Source: Bacteroidales bacterium UBA1182
GTDB taxonomy: Bacteria > Bacteroidota > Bacteroidia > Bacteroidales > Bacteroidaceae
Reading direction: 5' to 3'
Assembly: GCA_002310015.1 (NCBI GenBank)
Contig: DBYQ01000041.1
Location: 11,544-16,675 of the forward strand
DNA: 5,132 nt
The translations under genes and the position numbers were made by a program. How positions within the stretch are numbered: the first letter of the stretch is position 1; every line of letters begins with the position of its first letter. Under the pieces are notes generated by a model, which saw only the letters and a program-made list of their open reading frames with translations, searched no databases and was not told the DNA's origin. Positions 1 to 5,132 of the stretch are shown piece after piece.

Positions 1-36
1 TACCGATACCCCAAAAAGCTCCGCTCACTGGGAAAA

Positions 37-67
37 TGTGCAAAAGGGGTCTGTCCCCAACTACACA
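37..67. repeat. Palindromic repeat, copy 1 (GGGGTCTGTCCCC core)
   Basis: The core is GGGG (46-49), TCTGT, CCCC (55-58), a 4-bp stem with a 5-base loop. Outside it TGTG (37-40) can pair with CACA (64-67) across a symmetric 5+5 internal loop. The same 13-base core recurs at 2363-2375. The flanks are partly alike when copy 2 is read on the minus strand: both have AAAATG, a few variable bases, then AAAGGGG, core, CCCCAA. The outer arms are weaker than in copy 2. It lies in the non-coding leader of pyrH, 46 bases before the start codon, so it could be a mobile-type repeat, a terminator remnant of an upstream gene, or part of the pyrH leader. Confidence 0.6.
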
Positions 68-81
68 AACTGAAAAATGAC

Positions 82-89
82 TATATTCG
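82..89 (+). promoter_or_regulatory. Possible Bacteroidetes-type -7 element upstream of pyrH
   Basis: TATATTCG differs by one base from the Bacteroides -7 consensus TAnnTTTG and lies 15 bases before the pyrH ATG. No clear TTG-type -33 element is seen at the expected spacing, and the resulting 5' leader would be very short. The match may be chance in an A/T-rich leader. Confidence 0.2.
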
Positions 90-104
90 CAAAAAAAATA
101 TACA

Positions 105-815
105 ATGGCAAGGTTCAAGAGAATATTGCTCAAGCTCAGCGGCGAGAGCCTGATGGGTGAGCAGCGTTACGGAATAGACGAGAAGCGTCTGGGTGAGTAT
201 GCACAGCAGATCAAGGAGATCCATGACATGGGCGTGGAGATAGGTATCGTGATTGGTGGAGGTAACATATTCCGCGGCCTTAAGGGTGCAGGCAAGGGTT
301 TTGACCGCGTCAAGGGTGACCAGATGGGTATGCTGGCAACCGTAATCAACGGCTTGGGGCTCAGCTCTGCACTCACATCGATAGACTGCCCCAACAAGGT
401 GCTCACCGCCATCCGCATGGAGCCCATAGGCGAGCTCTACTCAAAGTGGAAAGCCATAGACGCAATGGAGCAGGGCCAGGTAGCCATCCTGGTGGGCGGC
501 ACCGGTAATCCCTATTTCACTACTGATACCGGTTCATCACTACGCGGCATAGAGATTGAGGCCGATGTCATGCTCAAGGGCACCCGCGTGGACGGCGTTT
601 ATACCGCCGATCCGGAGAAAGACCCCACTGCCACAAAGTTTGATGAGATCACTTTCGATGAGATATACAACCGCAACCTCAAGGTGATGGATCTGACCGC
701 CACCACGATGTGTAAGGAGAATGACCTTCCCATCTACGTGTTCAATATGGATATCCCCGGCAACCTGAAAAAGGTAATTGCGGGTGAGCCCATAGGCACA
801 TTGGTTCATAAATAA
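105..815 (+). CDS. pyrH: UMP kinase (uridylate kinase), complete
   Basis: This cytoplasmic enzyme phosphorylates UMP to UDP with ATP, feeding synthesis of UTP and CTP. The 236-residue length is normal for the bacterial amino-acid-kinase-fold UMP kinase, a hexamer unrelated to eukaryotic UMP/CMP kinases. Visible motifs are the N-terminal strand with Lys10 and LSGES (8-15), the glycine loop GGGN (51-54), GDQMGM (71-76) whose Asp72 matches the UMP-contacting Asp of the family, GGTGNPYFTTDT (131-142) in the phosphate/UMP region, and KGTRVDGVYTADPEKDP (158-174) in the nucleotide-binding part. The C-terminus GTLVHK is typical of Bacteroidales PyrH. The ATG follows an A-rich leader (aaaaaaaatataca) with no Shine-Dalgarno, usual in Bacteroidetes, and no earlier in-frame start fits the family N-terminus. 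It is convergent with the DUF4419 gene and separated from it by a hairpin terminator. The sequence is intact with no missing key residue. In related bacteria the enzyme is typically feedback-inhibited by UTP; nothing here shows this directly. Confidence 0.98.
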   Translation: MARFKRILLKLSGESLMGEQRYGIDEKRLGEYAQQIKEIHDMGVEIGIVIGGGNIFRGLKGAGKGFDRVKGDQMGMLATVINGLGLSSALTSIDCPNKVLTAIRMEPIGELYSKWKAIDAMEQGQVAILVGGTGNPYFTTDTGSSLRGIEIEADVMLKGTRVDGVYTADPEKDPTATKFDEITFDEIYNRNLKVMDLTATTMCKENDLPIYVFNMDIPGNLKKVIAGEPIGTLVHK

Positions 816-816
816 C

Positions 817-852
817 AAAAACGGGACGGTTCTGATGCCGTCCCATTTTTTT
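817..852. terminator. Bidirectional intrinsic terminator between convergent genes
   Basis: GGGACGG (823-829) pairs perfectly with CCGTCCC (838-844) around an 8-base loop and is followed by A and seven T (846-852). On the left flank five A (817-821) give a U-tract when read from the minus strand. It starts 2 bases after the pyrH TAA and lies 16 bases beyond the stop of the minus-strand DUF4419 gene, so one hairpin can terminate both converging transcripts. Confidence 0.88.
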
Positions 853-867
853 ATCTCCTTTTTACAC

Positions 868-2325
868 TCACTCTACGTCATAGCTTTTATCATACCCCCA
901 TCCGTTAATTTTAGCGAATGGGAAGCGCTTTCTAAGAGCCTCTTCTTCTTCCTTAGTCATGGAGCCGGATATCTCAAGTGAGCGTATGTCCTTGCTGTCC
1001 ATCCAGTCCGGAACAACTACCCTGCCTACAAAACGCAGGGTGAGGTGGTTTATTCGGCCCATCTTGCGGATTATTTCGGGAACTTTATTGACTTTGAGCA
1101 TGAGTCCATCGGAGTATCCATCGCCATTATCCTTTGCCTCAAACTCAGCAAGCAGCTCCTCCTCAGTCTTGCATATGCGGGTAAACCATCCCATTTTTGG
1201 AGTCATGGCATAAGTCTCAGGATCAACCTCCATTCCAACTATTCCGGCCCAGAACTCCATCATCATTGTCTTCTCTATCTCACCGGTAAAGTCATTAAAT
1301 ATTATGTACTTATACTCGGTCCTTACCATCTCAGGCAGCATATTGTGGTCCATCAGGACCTCACTGGGGGTGCGTCCACTCTCATCATACGGCAAGAACT
1401 TAAGGAACCAGCCGTCAAACCGGGTTGCACCCATATCAATACCGCAGCTTAGTCCACGCACATCGCCCGGGCGGTATTTCTTTACTATGCTGCGCCAGAA
1501 CTCAGTATCGGGCTTACCTTTTGATGCCTTGACAAACTCCTCAAGTATGGGCTCCAGTTCATCCACCCACCAGTCTATGCCGTAAGCACGGAGCTTGCGG
1601 GTGCGCTCCAATATGGACTGCCAGTCATCGGGAGTACCCTTAAGGGTTACGCTTGGTATGCCGCAGGACAGATAAATCACAATGTAGTCAAAGTATGACT
1701 TACAAGTCTCCATGAGCGCAATCTGTGACACCATATGCTCGTTTACACCGGTGGTGGAGAACCTCTCTGATATGATATCGGCAATATCACCTTTGGTGTT
1801 GTCACGTATCTGCTCGTAAAAACCGTCCACTATGGCCTCCCAATCGGCCCCTCCGCTCAACAGTTCCTTGCCGCTCTGTACCACAAGGTCTATCTTGCCC
1901 TCGTGGTCCACAAACAGGTCACGCAACTCCTCCGGATTGTCATTCACATAATGTGCGAATCCCTGACATATCAGGAACCAGATGGCATCAGGGGTGAGTA
2001 CGACGGGCCGATGATCGGCAAACGCATCAATCATGCCTTTAAAGAAGGGATGCAATCCGTATGATGCATATTCTCCGTCACCTATGCCCGACGCCACAAC
2101 CCTCTGGTCATCACCCCTTATTTCACTCCTGTCAAGTATCGTGCTTATCAGCAGGCCACTACCTTGCATCCTCAAGTCTTCACCCATTGGTTCAGGCAGA
2201 TCTGGATCAACGCGGAATGTAATACTGCCCTTTTCTTTACTGATGATGTCCTTCTTCTTGGCCTGCACTCCCGATGCAGCCAGAATTCCAGCAAACAATA
2301 CCAGACAAAATCTAATCGTTCTCAT
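868..2325 (-). CDS. DUF4419 domain protein with signal peptide, complete
   Basis: The function is unknown. I recognise the DUF4419 family, found in bacteria including Bacteroidetes and in fungi, from a block near HPFFKGMIDAFADHRPVVL, then TPDAIWFLICQGFAHYVN, WQSILERTRKLRAYGIDWWV, DELEPILEEFVKASKGK and CGIDMGATRFDGWFLKFLPY. With the start chosen here the protein has 485 residues. It begins MRTIR followed by a hydrophobic stretch (FCLVLFAGILAASG) and VQA before KKKD, a standard signal peptidase I site near residue 22. No lipobox cysteine is placed to make it a lipoprotein, so the product is likely periplasmic or secreted. The DUF4419 region covers roughly residues 90-380. The C-terminal 100 residues are charged and include an acidic run (TKEEEEALRKRF). 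A longer reading from an ATG at 2361 adds 12 residues before the signal peptide. I prefer 2325 because MRTIR gives a classical signal-peptide N-terminus and the 2361 ATG is buried in a palindrome arm. The leader is A/T-rich without a Shine-Dalgarno. The gene lies 57 bases downstream of the large modular gene on the same strand and ends at the shared terminator with pyrH. Confidence 0.85.
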   Translation of the reverse strand: MRTIRFCLVLFAGILAASGVQAKKKDIISKEKGSITFRVDPDLPEPMGEDLRMQGSGLLISTILDRSEIRGDDQRVVASGIGDGEYASYGLHPFFKGMIDAFADHRPVVLTPDAIWFLICQGFAHYVNDNPEELRDLFVDHEGKIDLVVQSGKELLSGGADWEAIVDGFYEQIRDNTKGDIADIISERFSTTGVNEHMVSQIALMETCKSYFDYIVIYLSCGIPSVTLKGTPDDWQSILERTRKLRAYGIDWWVDELEPILEEFVKASKGKPDTEFWRSIVKKYRPGDVRGLSCGIDMGATRFDGWFLKFLPYDESGRTPSEVLMDHNMLPEMVRTEYKYIIFNDFTGEIEKTMMMEFWAGIVGMEVDPETYAMTPKMGWFTRICKTEEELLAEFEAKDNGDGYSDGLMLKVNKVPEIIRKMGRINHLTLRFVGRVVVPDWMDSKDIRSLEISGSMTKEEEEALRKRFPFAKINGWGYDKSYDVE

Positions 2326-2347
2326 ATCTGTAAACTTTAAAATTTCT

Positions 2348-2390
2348 AAAAATGATACCATTGGGGTCTGTCCCCTTTGGTATCATTTTT
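2348..2390. repeat. Palindromic repeat, copy 2, with perfect 13-bp arms
   Basis: AAAAATGATACCA (2348-2360) is the exact reverse complement of TGGTATCATTTTT (2378-2390). The 17 bases between hold an inner stem GGGG (2363-2366)/CCCC (2372-2375) with loop TCTGT, set off by a TT/TT internal loop, so the whole folds as one long interrupted hairpin. The core equals that of the copy at 46-58. The right arm contains the TGA stop of the large minus-strand gene (2383-2385), and the left arm edge contains an alternative ATG (2359-2361) for the DUF4419 gene. Read on the minus strand the hairpin ends in TTTTT, so it may also act as an intrinsic terminator or attenuator between these two genes. Confidence 0.85.
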
Positions 2391-5132
2391 CACATACGGC
2401 ACGGACACAATAGCTTTTTACCCTGTCCCTGGACGCAATATGTATCTTAGACATCCTGGAACCACCCAAAGACCTTACATTCTCTCCAAAGTCCAGATCC
2501 ACCTCATCGGACGTGCCGAATTCAAACTCACTGAATTCCAGTACGACGCAACCACTCCACATGAGTTGTTGCCGGGAACTTAAGTCTGATGTCATATAAA
2601 AGCCATCTTTATACTCTTTATCAAAAAAAGATTCCCAAGAATTTGAATTATATGGAAGGAATATGGAGTTATCAGTATATCCGGGAACCTTGCTTGTTAT
2701 GCGATATCCCTTGACTCCGTTGATGGTATCCTCAGCCCATACGCAATTATCATACAGTTCCTTAAATTCCTCCTTGGTAGGCATACGCCATTTGCCTCCC
2801 CAGTTTGCCGTGGCTGCATCATCCTCAGCTTCCAGTCTGGTCAAACCGTCCACGTACGGACCATTATTATCAGGTGTATATTTGGAGTACCACCACTTGT
2901 TTTCATCCTTAAAAGCCTTCTTGTGTTTGTAGTTGTACTCTGAGTAATAGGCTTTTGGTGCGGTCTCACCCCAAGCAAAACGGGCTCCGATTTCCTGTGG
3001 GCTGTCAGCACCTACATTGCAGTCTGCCCATAGCACACTTAATCCCAAATCTACCATGACATTACGCTTGGGCTTTTTTACCGGATCGGGAGCAATTACC
3101 GGCTTGTTACCTGACGGATTATCATCCAATACAGGCCTTATTGTACAACCATTCCATCTTCTATCACCACCTATTGCCTGACCTAGTGTCGATGTCCAGT
3201 AATATAATTCAGCTCCCTTATTGCTTACCAATCCACCCTCAGAAGAATAACTCTCATGATCACTTATATAGCCAGCAGCGGGAAGGAATATGCTGTTACC
3301 CTCATATCCCGATACATTACTGGTTATGATATATCCCTCAAGACGTCTTTCTACATAAAATTCGGTGCTGTCTATTACGGTTGTCACCGGCTTCCAGGTA
3401 CACTTGGTCTTGAGTTCCCAAAGTTCATCGGCAGTAGGCATACGCCAGCCTCCGCCCAGCAGTACGGTTGCCGCATCATCCTCCGGATCAAGAATCTCCT
3501 TGTAATCAAGCGGGTATTTGGGCCCTCCCAATTGACTGGGAGTGGTATAGAAATTATACTTGGACATCTGGTCTGTATATTCGCCGAACTTGTATTTCTT
3601 GCCGTCATAAACACCGGCCTTGGGAGCGGTCTCACCCCAGGCAAAATATCCGCCAGCCTCATTTGGATCCGATGCCCCCAAATTAGCCGATGCCCACTTT
3701 ACGCTGAGTCCCAAGTCAACAGCCTCAGGTACAGGCAATGTTACCTTCACCTTCATCTGTGCCTTTCGTCCCTCACTCTCAGCAGTAATTATGCATTCGC
3801 CCTGGCCTACTGCAGTAACAGACCCGTCACTGTTTGTTGCCACAATCTCCGGTGCCGATGAACTCCATATGATTGAAGTGGGCTTGACCGGACGGCCCGA
3901 CGGCATCATTACAGCCTCCAGATTGTGAATCTCACCATAATGCAGGTCCAGTTTCTCATCTGACAAAGAGAGTGATTTAAACATATCATCCGTAAGGGAG
4001 CGAACTGGACGGATGTTCAATCCTATGAATCTGGTTTCAAAGCCATTAGGTTTGCTATATTGGGACATTCTCAGCACCTCAACAGGCGACATCTCTGACA
4101 AGCTTCCCATCATTCCGTTTACAGTACCAATGGTACTGAAGCAACTTCCTCTGGTACCCCTGCCTGCAATCGATGTCCAGAGAGACAGTTGCTTGCCTCT
4201 GTCCATGGGCTCATTGCCGTTCATACGGCCTGAATACGGAATGAAAATGCTGCGTCCCTCAAATCCGGGAACATTGCTTGTAAAACGCATTCCGGCCACT
4301 CCGTTTACGGTCGCGGTATCATATGTACAGTTTGACATCAACTCTACAAACTCATCGGTTGTAGGTATATGCCAGGCATCGCCCAACATTACGGTAGCGG
4401 CATCATCAGTCGGCTCCAGACGGTTCAGATTGTCGGACTTGAGGTATTGATGGGACTGTCCCTGGGTGGTATATTTGTCCATACCGTCTTCCTGTGCAAA
4501 GGAACTGTAGCGGTAGTTACCCCAAGAGAAAGACTCCTTGGGTTCAATCTCGGCCCATGCGTAATAATTACCGTAACTCTCAGGTGCCGATGCTCCCAGG
4601 TTGGCATTGGCCCATAGAACACTCAATCCCAGATCCACGTATTCAAACTCATGAGGAGTTACGGTTACGGAGCACTGTGTTGTCTTGCCGTACGCGGTTA
4701 CCTGTACCTTGCAACTGCCCGGACCTGATGCCACAAAGAGGCCGTCTTCAATAACTTTTACTACGTTTTCATCGGAGGATTTCCAGGTGCAGGCGCTGTT
4801 CACGTCACGCTTTCCCATTGTCACTTTCAGCCTGGTGCCTGTGCCCTGCTGTAAAGTGAGTTTTGTTTTTTCTAACGTGATTCTGGACACCTCTTTACCG
4901 GACAGAGGCATCACCATACGCACCGACTGTTCCGATTCACGGTTCTCGCTGTGCCACTCATCGGCTCCGCGCTTGAAATTGAAACCGTATGCGGCCTCAT
5001 CATCAGGCTGGACTCCCGGGGTTGAGCACCAGTATGATGCGTATGTGCCTACCTGCATCAGCTGGCCGTCCTGAAGCCAGCCTGCAGCGGGCAGGAATAT
5101 GCTCCGGTCCGTATATCCTTTTATCTTGCTTG
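2383..5132 (-). CDS. Large modular protein: FISUMP/DUF1566-like modules with Big2 Ig-like domains, 5' end outside window
   Basis: This is the C-terminal 915 or so residues of a larger protein; the frame stays open to the right edge. The first in-frame ATG (5056-5058) is not the start: the 24 codons before it read SKIKGYTDRSIFLPAAGWLQ and onward, the middle of a module. Counting from that internal Met as residue 1, the order is the end of one module (to about 52), a Big2 Ig-like domain (55-135, with SRITLEKTKLTL, TWKSSDENVVKV and GSCKVQVTA), module A (139-353), a second Big2 domain (359-440), module B (445-643), a Pro/Lys linker (644-667), and module C (668-890). Each module runs VDLGLSV.WA..N.GA, then AW.E, then L...DDAA, W..PT..E, a Cys-aromatic pair, TS.V.G....SIF.P, W/Y-T-S and a final I/V-R-x-V. 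This resembles the Fibrobacter succinogenes paralogous (FISUMP) and DUF1566 families, which have WRLPT-type motifs. The role is unknown; export and a surface binding or adhesion role are inferred from the domains, since the N-terminus is not visible. The stop lies inside a palindromic repeat. Confidence 0.85.
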   Translation of the reverse strand, partial: SKIKGYTDRSIFLPAAGWLQDGQLMQVGTYASYWCSTPGVQPDDEAAYGFNFKRGADEWHSENRESEQSVRMVMPLSGKEVSRITLEKTKLTLQQGTGTRLKVTMGKRDVNSACTWKSSDENVVKVIEDGLFVASGPGSCKVQVTAYGKTTQCSVTVTPHEFEYVDLGLSVLWANANLGASAPESYGNYYAWAEIEPKESFSWGNYRYSSFAQEDGMDKYTTQGQSHQYLKSDNLNRLEPTDDAATVMLGDAWHIPTTDEFVELMSNCTYDTATVNGVAGMRFTSNVPGFEGRSIFIPYSGRMNGNEPMDRGKQLSLWTSIAGRGTRGSCFSTIGTVNGMMGSLSEMSPVEVLRMSQYSKPNGFETRFIGLNIRPVRSLTDDMFKSLSLSDEKLDLHYGEIHNLEAVMMPSGRPVKPTSIIWSSSAPEIVATNSDGSVTAVGQGECIITAESEGRKAQMKVKVTLPVPEAVDLGLSVKWASANLGASDPNEAGGYFAWGETAPKAGVYDGKKYKFGEYTDQMSKYNFYTTPSQLGGPKYPLDYKEILDPEDDAATVLLGGGWRMPTADELWELKTKCTWKPVTTVIDSTEFYVERRLEGYIITSNVSGYEGNSIFLPAAGYISDHESYSSEGGLVSNKGAELYYWTSTLGQAIGGDRRWNGCTIRPVLDDNPSGNKPVIAPDPVKKPKRNVMVDLGLSVLWADCNVGADSPQEIGARFAWGETAPKAYYSEYNYKHKKAFKDENKWWYSKYTPDNNGPYVDGLTRLEAEDDAATANWGGKWRMPTKEEFKELYDNCVWAEDTINGVKGYRITSKVPGYTDNSIFLPYNSNSWESFFDKEYKDGFYMTSDLSSRQQLMWSGCVVLEFSEFEFGTSDEVDLDFGENVRSLGGSRMSKIHIASRDRVKSYCVRAVCEK
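2392..5132 (-). repeat. Four diverged copies of a ~200-residue module within the large gene
   Basis: Copies in coding order are 5132 to about 4903 (only the C-terminal third visible), 4644-4000, 3726-3130 and 3057-2392. Shared blocks include VDLGLSVLWANANLGAS / VDLGLSVKWASANLGAS / VDLGLSVLWADCNVGAD, AWAE or AWGETAPKA, and DDAAT followed by W(H/R)(I/M)PT. The edge copy shares GYTD(R/N)SIFLP with the last copy. Big2 domains occupy 4896-4654 and 3984-3739, but not the junction between the last two modules, which has a Pro-rich linker instead. Boundaries are approximate. Confidence 0.8.

Noticed and set aside
1..80. Possible 3' end of an upstream plus-strand gene (open frames ending at TGA 71-73 or 78-80)
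   Set aside because: All three plus frames are open over this short stretch, none gives a recognisable C-terminus, and the sequence contains a palindrome; it is better left as non-coding leader.
540..818. Minus-strand open frame opposite pyrH
   Set aside because: It overlaps a highly conserved housekeeping gene and has no recognisable protein features, so it is a shadow frame.
1090..1135. EF-hand-like loop DNGDGYSDG in the DUF4419 protein
   Set aside because: Aligning D-G to positions 5-6 of an EF loop puts Lys at the required first Asp position, so the calcium loop is incomplete.
3256..3861. 201-codon plus-strand open frame opposite the modular gene
   Set aside because: It is antisense to a well-supported repeated domain protein and its translation has no recognisable domain; the same holds for the other long opposite-strand frames in this window.
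4449..4466. GGGACTGTCCC-like string resembling the repeat core
   Set aside because: It lacks the GGGG/CCCC arms and the TCTGT centre and lies inside coding sequence, so it is a chance resemblance.

Overview
The window looks like a piece of a Bacteroidales chromosome (Bacteroides/Prevotella-like). The UMP kinase closely resembles Bacteroides-type PyrH. The start sites sit in A/T-rich leaders without a Shine-Dalgarno sequence. The other two genes belong to families common in that order: a DUF4419 protein, and a large exported-type protein built from 'VDLGLSV.WA..N.GA' modules and Big2 Ig-like domains. This assignment is inferred from protein style, not from a database search.

Layout from left to right. 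Positions 1-104 are a non-coding leader with a short GGGGTCTGTCCCC palindrome and no recognisable gene. Positions 105-815 (+) hold a complete pyrH. A strong hairpin with T-tracts on both sides follows and lies between two convergent genes, so it can serve as terminator for both. Positions 868-2325 (-) hold a complete DUF4419 gene with a signal peptide; a longer in-frame start at 2361 exists but is less likely. Positions 2348-2390 hold a perfect 13-bp inverted repeat enclosing a second GGGGTCTGTCCCC core. This repeat supplies the stop codon of the next gene. Positions 2383-5132 (-) are the 3' part of a very large modular gene whose 5' end lies beyond the right edge.

pyrH is housekeeping (pyrimidine nucleotide synthesis). 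The two minus-strand genes appear accessory and are probably exported. They lie head-to-tail with a 57-base gap occupied by the palindrome, so whether they are co-transcribed depends on whether that hairpin stops transcription. No tRNA, rRNA, CRISPR array or intact transposase gene was seen. The items most worth a second look are the palindromic repeat family and the repeated modular architecture of the large protein.
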